Shown here piece after piece: positions 9,755 through 18,211 of a stretch of 64,000 nucleotides of DNA. This DNA is from Gordonia sp. PDNC005 (GTDB taxonomy: Bacteria > Actinomycetota > Actinomycetes > Mycobacteriales > Mycobacteriaceae). Made by a program: the position numbers and the translations under genes. Position 1 is the first letter of the stretch, and each line of letters opens with the position of its first letter. The stretch is taken from assembly GCF_016919385.1 (NCBI RefSeq), contig NZ_CP070351.1, positions 1,364,001-1,428,000 of the forward strand. The letters are read 5' to 3'. Below the pieces are notes generated by a model. It had not been told where the DNA came from, made no database searches, and worked only from the letters and a program-made list of their open reading frames with translations.

Positions 9755-9791
9755 TGGACTCGGGGCCCAATCGACTCGGGACTTTCGGCTC
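9755..9791. promoter_or_regulatory. two DosR/DevR-like boxes in the divergent promoter
   Basis: The reference core as I recall it is GGGACTWWAGTCCC. Box A is TGGACTCGGGGCCC (9755-9768, 9 of 14 matches). Box B is GGGACTTTCGGCTC (9778-9791, 11 of 14 matches). The boxes start exactly 23 bases apart, about two helical turns. They stand 28 bases from the regulator ATG and 37 from the desaturase ATG used here, so near-palindromic sites could serve both directions. Binding is inferred. Confidence 0.6.
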
Positions 9792-9828
9792 AGGACATGA
9801 CCGGGTCCGCGTCGTCATGGTGGATGCC

Positions 9829-10800
9829 ATGACTGCATTGATCGGTTCGTCGATGACCGGCTCGGACCTGCTTCGTGAACTCCTTCCCGATTGTGAGCGG
9901 GAAGTGGAACGACATATGAAGCTCACGCGCGACTGGCACCCGCACGACTACGTCCCGTGGGACGACGGCCGCAACTTCGCAGCGCTCGGCGGCGTCGACT
10001 GGGACCCGGAGCAGTCGCAGCTGTCGGAGACGGCGAAAGCCGCGATGATCACGAATCTGCTGACGGAGGACAACCTGCCGTCGTACCACCGGGTGATCGC
10101 CGACAATTTCACTCTCGACGACGCCTGGGGCTTCTGGGTGGGGCGGTGGACGGCCGAGGAGATGCGGCATTCGATCGTCATGCGGGACTACCTCGTCGTC
10201 ACCCGTGGGGTCGACCCGGTGGAGCTGGAGAACCTTCGGATGGAACACATGACCGGCGGGTACAACCCGCTGCCGGACGACGACGGCCAGCGTGACCACA
10301 GTTTCGACATGCTGTATGCGGTGGCGTACGTGTCGTTCCAGGAGCTGGCCACCCGGGTCAGTCACAAGAACACCGGCAAGGCGTGCGGCGACCCGATCGC
10401 CGACCGCATGCTGCAGCGCGTGGCAGCTGACGAGAACCTGCACATGATCTTCTACCGGAACATCGTCTCCGCGGCTCTCGACGTGGTGCCGGACGAGGCG
10501 ATGGAGGCGATTTTCACCATCGTGTCGAACTTCGCCATGCCGGGAGCGACGATGCCCAACTTCCGCCGCAACGCCGTGTTGATCGCCAAGGGCGGGATCT
10601 ACGACCTTCCGCAGCACATGAACGAGGTGGTGATGCCGGTCCTGCGCAAGTGGCGGATCTTCGATCGCGACGACTTCGGTCCGACGGGCCAGATGTACCG
10701 GGAGAAGCTCGCCGCGTTCCTCTCCCAGATGGACGTCAAGGTCACGAAGTTCGAGGAGTCACGCGCACGGGCCCTGGCCCGGGCCGAAGCACGGATGTAA
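9829..10800 (+). CDS. acyl-[ACP] desaturase (DesA1-like, diiron)
   Basis: This soluble FA_desaturase_2 enzyme introduces a double bond into acyl-ACP using O2 and reduced ferredoxin. In mycobacteria the DesA enzymes feed mycolate or unsaturated fatty acid synthesis. Diiron ligand motifs are visible as AEEMRH and ADENLH, together with DYVPWDDGRNF, LPSYHR and the RVSHKNTGKACGDP segment typical of DesA1. The start is uncertain: in-frame ATGs lie at 9817, 9829 and 9853. 9829 (323 aa) is preferred because the upstream DosR-like box B would place a transcription start close to it. The gene is divergent from the regulator gene. Confidence 0.85.
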   Translation: MTALIGSSMTGSDLLRELLPDCEREVERHMKLTRDWHPHDYVPWDDGRNFAALGGVDWDPEQSQLSETAKAAMITNLLTEDNLPSYHRVIADNFTLDDAWGFWVGRWTAEEMRHSIVMRDYLVVTRGVDPVELENLRMEHMTGGYNPLPDDDGQRDHSFDMLYAVAYVSFQELATRVSHKNTGKACGDPIADRMLQRVAADENLHMIFYRNIVSAALDVVPDEAMEAIFTIVSNFAMPGATMPNFRRNAVLIAKGGIYDLPQHMNEVVMPVLRKWRIFDRDDFGPTGQMYREKLAAFLSQMDVKVTKFEESRARALARAEARM

Positions 10801-10826
10801 CACGTCGCCGACTACTGTCAACGGTC

Positions 10827-12047
10827 ATGGGGCACCCTCATTACCTGGCCGGACTGGACCTGCGGGACCGACGTGTTGTTGTCGTCGGAGGCGGAAGCGT
10901 CGCGCAGCGTCGACTGCCGAACCTGCTGGCAGCAGGCGCGGACGTGCATGTGATCGCAGTCGATCCGACACCGACGATCGAGTCTGAACCCACGGTGACG
11001 GTCCACCGTCGGCCATACGCCGCCGGTGATCTCGACGGTGCCTGGTACGCCATCGCATGCACCGACGATCCGGCGGTGAACGCTGCGATCGTGGCCGAAG
11101 CGACCGAGGACCGGATCTTCTGCGTCCGGGCCGACGACGGTTCGTCCGGCACTGCGGTGACACCGGCGTCCGGCCATCACGGCGATCTTCAGTTCGGAGT
11201 GCTCGCCGGTGGCGATCACCGGCGTTCCGCGGCCGCCCGCGCCGCGATCACCGCGGCATTCGCGGACGGCACGTCATTGACCGTCGAGGACGACAACCGT
11301 CATGCGCCGGGAGTCGCCCTCGTCGGCGGTGGGCCCGGCGCCGCCGACATGATCACCGTGCGTGGCCGCAGACTGCTCGCCGAAGCCGACGTGGTCGTCG
11401 CAGATCGCCTGGCACCCGTTGCACTGCTCGACGAGCTCGGCCCGCAGGTCGAGATCATCGACGCGGCGAAGGTGCCGTACGGCCGTGCGATGCGTCAGGA
11501 GCAGATCAACGAGATCCTCGTCGAGCGGGCGAAGGCCGGGAAGTTCGTCGTCCGTCTGAAAGGCGGCGATCCCTACGTGTACGGGCGCGGTTTCGAAGAA
11601 CTGCAGGCGTGTGTCGAGGCCGGGGTCCCGGTGACGGTGGTCCCGGGTGTCACGAGCCCGATCTCGGCTCCCGGTCTCGCGGGAATCCCGGTGACTCACC
11701 GTGGAGTGACCCACGAGTTCGTCGTCGTGTCCGGTCATGTGGCACCGGATCATCCGGACTCGCTGACCGACTGGAACGCGCTCGCCCAGTTGCGAGGCAC
11801 GATCGTGTTGATGATGGCGGTCAAACGGATCGACGTGTTCGCGCAGGCCCTGCTGGCCGGAGGGCGCCCGGCGGACACGCCCGTCGCCTTCATCGAGAAC
11901 GCCTCTCGTCCCGATCAGCGGCTCATTCGCACAGACCTCTCGCACGCCGCGCAAGCGGCGAGCGACGAGGGACTGATCGCGCCTGCGATCGCGGTGATCG
12001 GGCCGGTCGCCGGATTCACCGACATCGATCGTGCGGTGCTCCTGTGA
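10827..12047 (+). CDS. cysG: sirohaem synthase: precorrin-2 dehydrogenase / uroporphyrinogen-III C-methyltransferase
   Basis: The 406-aa protein has an N-terminal NAD-binding precorrin-2 dehydrogenase part (VVVVGGGSVAQRRLPNLL, about 17-34) and a C-terminal SAM-dependent uroporphyrinogen III methylase (VALVGGGPGAADMITVRG and VVRLKGGDPYVYGRG). The methylase makes precorrin-2, the branch point for sirohaem and cobalamin, which fits the cobO/cobB context. The ATG at 10827 is chosen because a TACTGT -10 (10812-10817) precedes it by 9 bases, suggesting leaderless expression. An upstream in-frame extension would run into the desaturase gene. The length equals the mycobacterial enzyme. Confidence 0.93.
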   Translation: MGHPHYLAGLDLRDRRVVVVGGGSVAQRRLPNLLAAGADVHVIAVDPTPTIESEPTVTVHRRPYAAGDLDGAWYAIACTDDPAVNAAIVAEATEDRIFCVRADDGSSGTAVTPASGHHGDLQFGVLAGGDHRRSAAARAAITAAFADGTSLTVEDDNRHAPGVALVGGGPGAADMITVRGRRLLAEADVVVADRLAPVALLDELGPQVEIIDAAKVPYGRAMRQEQINEILVERAKAGKFVVRLKGGDPYVYGRGFEELQACVEAGVPVTVVPGVTSPISAPGLAGIPVTHRGVTHEFVVVSGHVAPDHPDSLTDWNALAQLRGTIVLMMAVKRIDVFAQALLAGGRPADTPVAFIENASRPDQRLIRTDLSHAAQAASDEGLIAPAIAVIGPVAGFTDIDRAVLL

Positions 12048-12439
12048 ACGCCCGCATGGCCGCGGGAGTCTCCGGCGCGCTTCTCCTCGTGGCCGCGGTC
12101 GCAGCGTGGTTCGTCAGTCCGGTGATCACCGCGGTTCTCGTCGGGCTCGCGGTGGTGGTGATGTCGGGGTGGCAGATGTACCGCCGCCGCGCCGGCATCG
12201 AACCGCTTCCCGAATCCGGGTTCACCACGATCGTCGTCCCGCTTGTGTTCGGCGCGCTCGCGGTCACAGCTCTCAACGGCTGGATCTACCGGATCTCCGC
12301 AGACGCGGGTTCCGGATCCGGCGACCTGCGCATGCTGATCGGCCTGATCACCGGTGTCATCGGGATGGCTGCAGCGTACGGCTACGGCCGTATCCGGGCC
12401 CAGAAGGCTCAGATCGCCGCCATCGACGACGAGGACTGA
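12044..12439 (+). CDS. small four-helix membrane protein
   Basis: This 131-aa protein starts at a GTG that overlaps the cysG stop (GTGA, 12044-12047), so it is translationally coupled. Four hydrophobic segments cover about 6-22, 25-43, 62-84 and 98-120. A basic YRRR loop follows the second helix and the tail is charged. I do not recognise a family. The coupling hints at a membrane role connected with cysG expression, no more. Confidence 0.7.
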   Translation: MNARMAAGVSGALLLVAAVAAWFVSPVITAVLVGLAVVVMSGWQMYRRRAGIEPLPESGFTTIVVPLVFGALAVTALNGWIYRISADAGSGSGDLRMLIGLITGVIGMAAAYGYGRIRAQKAQIAAIDDED

Positions 12440-12450
12440 CGAACGCCGGG

Positions 12451-13200
12451 TCAGCCCTCCGTGACGACGGTGATCTCGACGGGCGAGGTCACCTCCACTC
12501 GCTGACCTGCGTCGGACAGCACGGCGGCCAGTCCGTTGACGTCACGGACGTTCCGGCGTGTGCGGACGAGTTCGTGCGCGACGAGACCCTTGTAGTGCTT
12601 GTTGAAGTGGCTGACCACCTTGCGCGTCCCGTTCGGGTACTCGGTGACGACGGTTGCGGTCACCGAGCCCGAGACGGGCCCGAGCTTCTGGTAAACGCCC
12701 GACCGCAGGTCGATCACGAAGTCGTCGATCGCGTCGAGCGCGGGAGAGAGGACCGGCTTCCACACGGAGCCTAGAGTCCCGAAACCCGGAAGCTTCGATC
12801 CGCCCGAGAGGCGGTACGCCGGAATCTCGTCGGTCGCTGAGACGACGCCGAACAGCGCCGATCCCACCATGAGGCGATCCGCCGCCTTCGTCTTCGACGC
12901 ACGAGTCATGCCCGGGTAGTCGAGGGCGTCGTAGAGAACACCCGTGTACCGAGTGATCGCCGGACGGGTCGGGCTGGTGAACAGCTCTGCGTTGCGAGCG
13001 ACCTCGGCGATCGCCGCATCACTCGCGCCAAGGCCGAGTGCGTCGCGGGAGGCGTTGAGGTCGGACGACAACCCGACGACGGCGTCGGCCACACGTCGGC
13101 GTACGTCGGTGAGCGCGGGGAGCGACAGCGATTCGAGGTCGAGCGGGGCCGACGTCCCGCCGTCGGACTTGGTCTCCGAAGGAGGCAGGATCACGAGCAC
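12451..13200 (-). CDS. yaaA: peroxide stress protein YaaA (DUF328/UPF0246)
   Basis: The 249-aa protein begins [11 protein letters not shown], the family hallmark, and carries [11 protein letters not shown] and the late HFNKHYKG motif. YaaA proteins lower free iron and protect DNA against hydrogen peroxide in E. coli, probably by direct DNA binding. A TAGGGT -10 lies 6 bases before the GTG start, which suggests a leaderless message. It is divergent from proS. Confidence 0.9.
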   Translation of the reverse strand: MLVILPPSETKSDGGTSAPLDLESLSLPALTDVRRRVADAVVGLSSDLNASRDALGLGASDAAIAEVARNAELFTSPTRPAITRYTGVLYDALDYPGMTRASKTKAADRLMVGSALFGVVSATDEIPAYRLSGGSKLPGFGTLGSVWKPVLSPALDAIDDFVIDLRSGVYQKLGPVSGSVTATVVTEYPNGTRKVVSHFNKHYKGLVAHELVRTRRNVRDVNGLAAVLSDAGQRVEVTSPVEITVVTEG

Positions 13201-13234
13201 GCGACCACCCTAACGAACGCCGCGTCACCCGCAC

Positions 13235-13240
13235 TAAGCT
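13235..13240 (+). promoter_or_regulatory. -10 element of proS
   Basis: TAAGCT ends 8 bases before the proS GTG, so the message should start at or next to the start codon. Confidence 0.45.
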
Positions 13241-13248
13241 GGACTACC

Positions 13249-14991
13249 GTGATCACACGCATGTCCGCACTGTTCCTCCGCACGCTCCGCGACGACCCCG
13301 CCGACGCCGAGGTTCCGAGCCACAAGCTCCTCGTCCGCGCCGGCTACATCCGACGCACCGCACCAGGCGTCTACTCGTGGCTGCCGCTCGGCCTGCGAGT
13401 GTTCCGGAACGTCGAGCAAGTGGTGCGCGACGAGATGGACGCGATGGGCGCTCAGGAGATCCTGCTGCCGGCGCTGCTCCCTCGTGATCCGTACGAGTCG
13501 ACCGGCCGATGGACCGAGTACGGCCCCAACCTCTTCCGCCTCAAAGACCGCAAGGGCGCAGAGATGTTGCTCGGTCCCACCCATGAAGAGATCTTCACTC
13601 AGCTGGTGAAGGGCGAATACAGCTCGTACAAAGACCTCCCGGTGATCCTGTACCAGGTTCAGACCAAATACCGCGACGAAGAGCGGCCCCGCGCGGGTAT
13701 CCTCCGCGGGCGTGAGTTCGTCATGAAGGACTCGTACTCGTTCGACCTCGACGACGCGGGACTGCAGGTCTCGTACGACAAGCACCGTGCCGCATACCAG
13801 AGCATCTTCGACCGTCTCGGCGTCAAGTATGTGATCGTCAAGGCGACGGCCGGAGCGATGGGCGGCAGCCAGTCCGAAGAGTTCCTCGCCGAGTGCGAGG
13901 TGGGTGAGGACACCTTCGTCCGCAGCACCGAGTCCGACTACGCAGCCAACGTCGAGGCAGTCGTCACCACCGTGCCGTCCGCGCGGCCGATCGACGGCCT
14001 GCCTGCGGCGGTGGCACACGAGACCGGCGACACCCCGACGATCGAGACGCTCGTCGACTGGGCGAACGCGACCCTCGACGGGGAGTACACCGCTGCCGAC
14101 ACTCTCAAGAACGTGATGGTCAAGATCCGCAAGCCGGGCGGCGAGTGGGAGATCACCGCGATCGGCGTTCCCGGCGACCGCGAAGTCGACTTCAAGCGGC
14201 TCGAGGCGTCCGTTGAGCCGGCCGAGGTCGAGCTTCTCGAGGAGTCCGACTTCGTCGCGAATCCCGCACTGGTCAAGGGCTACATCGGCCCCAAGGGTGT
14301 GCAGGGCGCGGGATTCACATATCTCGTCGATCCTCGAGTGGTCGAGGGCACGTCGTGGATCACGGGCGCCGACGTGAAGGGGCAGCACTTCGTTGACCTC
14401 GTCGTGGGCCGCGACTTCACTCCGGACGGAGTCATCGAGGCCGCATCGGTGCGCGACGGCGACCCGTCGCCCGACGGCAAGGGAGTTCTGACCTCGGCCA
14501 AGGGCATCGAGATCGGCCACATCTTCCAGCTCGGCCGCAAGTACGCCGACGCCTTCGAGCTCGACGTCCTCGGCGAGAACGGAAAGCCGGTCCGCGTCAC
14601 GATGGGCTCGTACGGTCTTGGAGTGTCGCGGATGGTCGCCGTCCTCGCCGAGCAGATGCACGACGACAAGGGACTGCGCTGGCCGCGCGAGGTCGCGCCC
14701 TTCGACGTCCACCTGGTGATCGCCAACAAGGACGAGGCCGCAGTCGCAGGCGCCGAGGACCTTGCCGCCAAGCTCGACGCTGCAGGCGTCTCGGTGCTCC
14801 TCGACGATCGCAAGGCGTCACCCGGGGTGAAGTTCAAGGACTCCGAGCTCCTCGGCATGCCGATCGTCGTTGTCGTCGGACGTGGTTGGGCCAACGGCAC
14901 CGTCGAGATCCGCGACCGCTTCACCGGTGAAGCCGTGGAAGCTCCGGTCGACGGCGCGACTGACGCCGTCCTTGCCGCAGTACGCGGCTAG
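13249..14991 (+). CDS. proS: prolyl-tRNA synthetase, bacterial type
   Basis: The 580-aa class II synthetase charges tRNA-Pro. Motif 1 is in the first 70 residues. Motif 2 is represented by the region with LGPTHEE and [26 protein letters not shown]. The central insertion (editing) domain spans about 225-385. Motif 3 ([17 protein letters not shown]) and the C-terminal anticodon-binding domain ([12 protein letters not shown] onward) follow. The start is a GTG 8 bases after a -10. Confidence 0.97.
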   Translation: MITRMSALFLRTLRDDPADAEVPSHKLLVRAGYIRRTAPGVYSWLPLGLRVFRNVEQVVRDEMDAMGAQEILLPALLPRDPYESTGRWTEYGPNLFRLKDRKGAEMLLGPTHEEIFTQLVKGEYSSYKDLPVILYQVQTKYRDEERPRAGILRGREFVMKDSYSFDLDDAGLQVSYDKHRAAYQSIFDRLGVKYVIVKATAGAMGGSQSEEFLAECEVGEDTFVRSTESDYAANVEAVVTTVPSARPIDGLPAAVAHETGDTPTIETLVDWANATLDGEYTAADTLKNVMVKIRKPGGEWEITAIGVPGDREVDFKRLEASVEPAEVELLEESDFVANPALVKGYIGPKGVQGAGFTYLVDPRVVEGTSWITGADVKGQHFVDLVVGRDFTPDGVIEAASVRDGDPSPDGKGVLTSAKGIEIGHIFQLGRKYADAFELDVLGENGKPVRVTMGSYGLGVSRMVAVLAEQMHDDKGLRWPREVAPFDVHLVIANKDEAAVAGAEDLAAKLDAAGVSVLLDDRKASPGVKFKDSELLGMPIVVVVGRGWANGTVEIRDRFTGEAVEAPVDGATDAVLAAVRG

Positions 14992-15016
14992 TCACGCTTA
15001 AGGTTCGCCGATTCCA

Positions 15017-15056
15017 CCGATTCTTTCGGCGCACAGCCGGAGATCGCTCGAATCGG
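15017..15056. terminator. possible bidirectional terminator between proS and the ferritin-like gene
   Basis: CCGATTC (15017-15023) pairs with GAATCGG (15050-15056), enclosing a CGGC/GCCG hairpin. It sits in the short gap between convergent gene ends. Confidence 0.4.
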
Positions 15057-15062
15057 GGAACG

Positions 15063-15488
15063 TTACGCGCCGGGGAAGGGAACCGTCGTCGGAGAGACGC
15101 CCTGCGATGCACGCCAGTGCGCGATGCGCAGGGCGGAGTCTGCGAGACCGTCGACGCCGAGCCTGCGGACAGTCGTGTCGGCTGCCTGTTCCACGAGAGC
15201 ACGGTAGGCCTGGGCACACGCGTTCTCCGCCTGCAGGATGGCCTTTCCAGCGGTGGCGCCGTCGGTGACGTCGAACGGCAGGGTGTAGCCGGCTGCGGGC
15301 ACCCGTTCGTTCGACCCTGCCGCGACCAGGGCGTTGTTCAGCGCGTCACGGCGCACCCGATGCTCGGCGATGTACGTGCCGACGAGAGTGCGTTCGTCAC
15401 CCGTGGCGAATGCCGTCGCGAGACCGTAAACGAAGATCGCGGTGTTCTCTGCGTCGGCCGCGGTGGACAGTGCGTCGACTTGGCTCAT
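15063..15488 (-). CDS. DUF4439 ferritin-like domain protein (Rv2844-like)
   Basis: The 141-aa all-alpha protein starts MSQVDALSTAADAENTAIFVYG, with Glu residues in ferritin-like helix positions. The family is named for a ferritin-like fold; metal binding is not shown here. An upstream ATG would add 10 residues, but the ATG at 15488 overlaps the stop of the lipoprotein gene (ATGA). This coupling suggests the two products act together, as in mycobacteria where the same pair sits beside proS. Confidence 0.8.
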   Translation of the reverse strand: MSQVDALSTAADAENTAIFVYGLATAFATGDERTLVGTYIAEHRVRRDALNNALVAAGSNERVPAAGYTLPFDVTDGATAGKAILQAENACAQAYRALVEQAADTTVRRLGVDGLADSALRIAHWRASQGVSPTTVPFPGA

Positions 15489-15970
15489 GCGAGCTGGACC
15501 TCCGTGAGGGTGCGGCACGCGGCCGACGTGGATGCGAGTAGACCTGCGACGAAGCCCTCGGCGGCGACGGCCGACGTCGCCGCAGATTTCGTGGACGCGG
15601 TGAGCGCAGCGCGCAGTGCGTCGATCGTGGTGATCGCGGGCGCCGCATCATCGATGCGAGCCGCGGACGAGGAGTGCAGTCTGTTCACTTCGTCACGCAG
15701 TGCCTGCGCGTGTTCACCGCGCTGTGCCGCGACGACTCCGAGTGCGGCGGTGTACTCGGTGACCCGCGGGCCGAGCGACTGAGCGGCCTTCTGCTCGCGA
15801 ACTGCCGCTTGCGCGTGCTGGACCAGCATCTCGGCGGTGTCGCGCTGCTCGTCGAGTGTCGGCCCGCATGCTGTGACCGAGACTCCGGCGGCGACGACGA
15901 GGGGAACCGCAGCCGCTCCGCGTAGGACTGCGCGGCGAGATGGTCCGGGGTACGGGTAAAGGGCAGTCAC
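15485..15970 (-). CDS. Tat-type lipoprotein with DUF4439-like helical domain (Rv2843-like)
   Basis: From the GTG at 15970 the product is 161 aa: a short N-terminus with PSRRAVLRG, a hydrophobic stretch and a lipobox VTAC. Twin Arg plus lipobox implies Tat export and lipid anchoring on the outer face of the membrane. The mature part is Ala-rich and helical, with repeated polar heptads. A longer frame upstream starting at 16150 would overlap rimP and lacks support. The partner at 15063-15488 follows with a 4-base overlap. Function unknown. Confidence 0.75.
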   Translation of the reverse strand: MTALYPYPGPSRRAVLRGAAAVPLVVAAGVSVTACGPTLDEQRDTAEMLVQHAQAAVREQKAAQSLGPRVTEYTAALGVVAAQRGEHAQALRDEVNRLHSSSAARIDDAAPAITTIDALRAALTASTKSAATSAVAAEGFVAGLLASTSAACRTLTEVQLA

Positions 15971-16002
15971 GTTGTCGAATTCTGCCAGTCCCTCGAATCG
16001 AC

Positions 16003-16008
16003 TACACT
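16003..16008 (+). promoter_or_regulatory. -10 element of the rimP-nusA-infB operon
   Basis: TACACT stands 89 bases before rimP, giving a leader of about 80 bases. That leader contains GCCCC...GGGGC and CCAC...GTGG complementary segments, so it may fold. Confidence 0.45.
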
Positions 16009-16097
16009 CAGCAGGCCCCGAACGGAGCGTTCTCCCACACGTACAGTGGACCGTCAGAACGGGGCGCAGATCAGGAAAGTCACGAGGTGAGGGCACG

Positions 16098-16649
16098 ATG
16101 AGCGGCGACAAGACCGAGATGATCGGAGCCGTCGTCGAACCGGTTCTCACCGGCGCAGGCTACGACCTCGAAGAGATCGCACTGCTGACCCCGCCCGGGC
16201 GACGCGACGTCCGAATCGTGGTCGACCGCGACGGCGGGGCGAGCCTCGACGCGATCGCCGAGCTGAGTCGTGCCGTCGACGAGGCGCTCGAGGCATCCGG
16301 CGTGATGGGCGAACAGCCGTACGACCTCGAACTCACCACGCGGGGCGTCGGGCGGCCGCTCACCGCAGAACGCCATTGGCGGCGCTCGACCGGCCGGACC
16401 GTGAAAGTCGCATACACGGCGGACGGAGTCGACAGAGACGTCGTCGGGCGGATCGGGCCGATCACCGATGGCGCCGTGACGCTCGTGAAAGCAGACAAGG
16501 GCCGCCTGTCGACAGTCGACGTGGTTCTCGACACGATCACACGCGCCGTCGTCGACGTCGACTTCCATCGGCCGGGTGAAGCGGAGTTGCGGGCCTGCGG
16601 CCTCGACGACGCCGAGATCGCGCGGCGACGCGAACGCACAGACAACTGA
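16098..16649 (+). CDS. rimP: ribosome maturation factor
   Basis: The 183-aa RimP assists 30S subunit maturation. Features are the N-terminal [10 protein letters not shown] segment, [28 protein letters not shown], and [20 protein letters not shown], the family's signature. The SH3-like C-terminal domain follows. The ATG at 16098 follows a GAGGTGAGG ribosome site. Longer frames upstream are rejected because they read through the promoter. It is first in the nusA-infB operon, the usual bacterial arrangement. Confidence 0.93.
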   Translation: MSGDKTEMIGAVVEPVLTGAGYDLEEIALLTPPGRRDVRIVVDRDGGASLDAIAELSRAVDEALEASGVMGEQPYDLELTTRGVGRPLTAERHWRRSTGRTVKVAYTADGVDRDVVGRIGPITDGAVTLVKADKGRLSTVDVVLDTITRAVVDVDFHRPGEAELRACGLDDAEIARRRERTDN

Positions 16650-16698
16650 ACAAAGAACTGAACAGACAACTCAACCCGACAAGCGAATAGGAGTCGCC

Positions 16699-17787
16699 AT
16701 GCACATCGACATCAGTGCTCTCCGCCTGATCGAAGCCGACAAGGGCGTGTCCATCGACACCGTCATCACGGCCATCGAATCGGCCCTGCTCACCGCGTAC
16801 CGTCACACCGACGGTTTCGCGCCCAACGCCAGGATCGACGTCGACCGCAAGAGCGGTGCGGTTCGAGTGATGGCGCAGGAGCTCGACGATGCAGGCGTTG
16901 TCGTCCACGAATGGGACGACACCCCCGAAGGATTCGGCCGCATCGCCGCCACAACAGCACGCCAGGTGATCCTGCAGCGTCTGCGCGACGCCGAGAACGA
17001 GAAGAACTACGGCGAGCTCGCCGCCCACGAGGGTGAAGTCGTCGGCGGCGTGGTCCAGGCGGACGCCCGTCTCAACGCCAAGGGCATCATCGTCGTCCAG
17101 ATCGGTTCGGACGCGAACGCCACCGAGGGCATCATCCCTCCCGTCGAGCAGGTTCCGGGGGAGCAGTACAAGCACGGCGACCGCATCAAGTGCTACGTCG
17201 TCGGAGTGACGCGCGGGATGCGCGGCCCGCAGATCACCCTGTCGCGCACGCACCCGAACCTCGTCCGCAAGCTGTTCGCTCTCGAGGTGCCGGAGATCGC
17301 GGACGGCTCGGTCGAGATCGTCGCCGTCGCGCGCGAAGCCGGACACCGTTCGAAGATCGCGGTCCACACCGGCGTCAACGGACTCAACGCGAAGGGCGCG
17401 TGTATCGGCCCGATGGGACAGCGCGTGCGGAACGTGATGAGCGAGCTGTCCGGGGAGAAGATCGACATCATCGACTTCGCGTCCGATCCCGCGGTGTTCG
17501 TCGGCAACGCGTTGTCGCCTGCGAAGGTCCTGTCGGTCACCGTCATCGATGTCGAGACCAGCGCCGCACGAGTCATCGTGCCCGACTACCAGCTGTCGCT
17601 CGCGATCGGGAAGGAAGGTCAGAACGCACGCTTGGCTGCGCGTCTGACCGGGTGGCGCATCGACATCCGGTCCGACACCGGCGACGGCGGTCCCCGCGAG
17701 ACGCCGGAGAGCAATGAGGGGGACGTCACACCTGACGCGGCGCACGACAATGCGGTGACGTCGGGCCCGTCCGATGAGCTAGACTGA
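16699..17787 (+). CDS. nusA: transcription termination/antitermination factor
   Basis: The 362-aa NusA has an N-terminal RNA-polymerase-binding domain (1-115), an S1 domain (about 125-195) and two KH domains. KH1 is near [15 protein letters not shown] and KH2 near [23 protein letters not shown]. It lacks the C-terminal acidic repeats of E. coli NusA, as is normal in actinobacteria. The ATG at 16699 follows ATAGGAG at a good distance. An upstream ATG at 16576 lies within rimP and is rejected. Confidence 0.96.
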   Translation: MHIDISALRLIEADKGVSIDTVITAIESALLTAYRHTDGFAPNARIDVDRKSGAVRVMAQELDDAGVVVHEWDDTPEGFGRIAATTARQVILQRLRDAENEKNYGELAAHEGEVVGGVVQADARLNAKGIIVVQIGSDANATEGIIPPVEQVPGEQYKHGDRIKCYVVGVTRGMRGPQITLSRTHPNLVRKLFALEVPEIADGSVEIVAVAREAGHRSKIAVHTGVNGLNAKGACIGPMGQRVRNVMSELSGEKIDIIDFASDPAVFVGNALSPAKVLSVTVIDVETSAARVIVPDYQLSLAIGKEGQNARLAARLTGWRIDIRSDTGDGGPRETPESNEGDVTPDAAHDNAVTSGPSDELD

Positions 17788-17790
17788 CCT

Positions 17791-18108
17791 GTGGCTCCTC
17801 GAACGTCGACCGCGCCGGTCCGTACGTGCATCGGATGCCGCCGTCGCGACAACGCTCCCGAACTGGTGCGTGTTGTCGCTCGGCGAGCGCCCGGTGAATC
17901 GAGCGCCGTGGTGGTCGACACCACGAGGAGTCTGCCGGGACGTGGCGCCTGGCTGCATCGCACAGCCGACTGCTTGTCGGCCGCGATGCGGCGACGAGCC
18001 TTCGGTCCGGCGCTACGGGATCGCGGTCTCACCGTGAACCCGCAGGACCTCGCCGATCTGATCGACGAGATCACGCCAACAGATCCCACGCGGGATCAGG
18101 ACAGGTAG
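17791..18108 (+). CDS. YlxR/RnpM family RNA-binding protein
   Basis: The 105-aa protein has the YlxR signature RTCIGCRRRDNAPELVRVV and the later GRGAWLH motif. YlxR homologues in Firmicutes bind RNase P RNA and modulate it; whether this holds in actinobacteria is open. It starts with a GTG 3 bases after nusA and precedes infB, the standard operon position. Confidence 0.9.
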   Translation: MAPRTSTAPVRTCIGCRRRDNAPELVRVVARRAPGESSAVVVDTTRSLPGRGAWLHRTADCLSAAMRRRAFGPALRDRGLTVNPQDLADLIDEITPTDPTRDQDR

Positions 18109-18166
18109 CAGAGAACCATGAGCACACCGTGAAGTCTCCACGATGAGCACGTTGACCGAATAAATC

Positions 18167-18196
18167 GAGGTCGCAGCGGGAAGCCCGCTCGACCTC
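18167..18196 (+). promoter_or_regulatory. hairpin in front of infB
   Basis: GAGGTCG-C-AGCGGG-AAG-CCCGCT-CGACCTC folds into a near-perfect stem (13 bp with one bulged C). It ends 5 bases before the infB Shine-Dalgarno (GAGGAG, 18202-18207). It could attenuate readthrough or affect infB translation; untested. Confidence 0.5.
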
Positions 18197-18211
18197 CAAG
18201 TGAGGAGAGCA

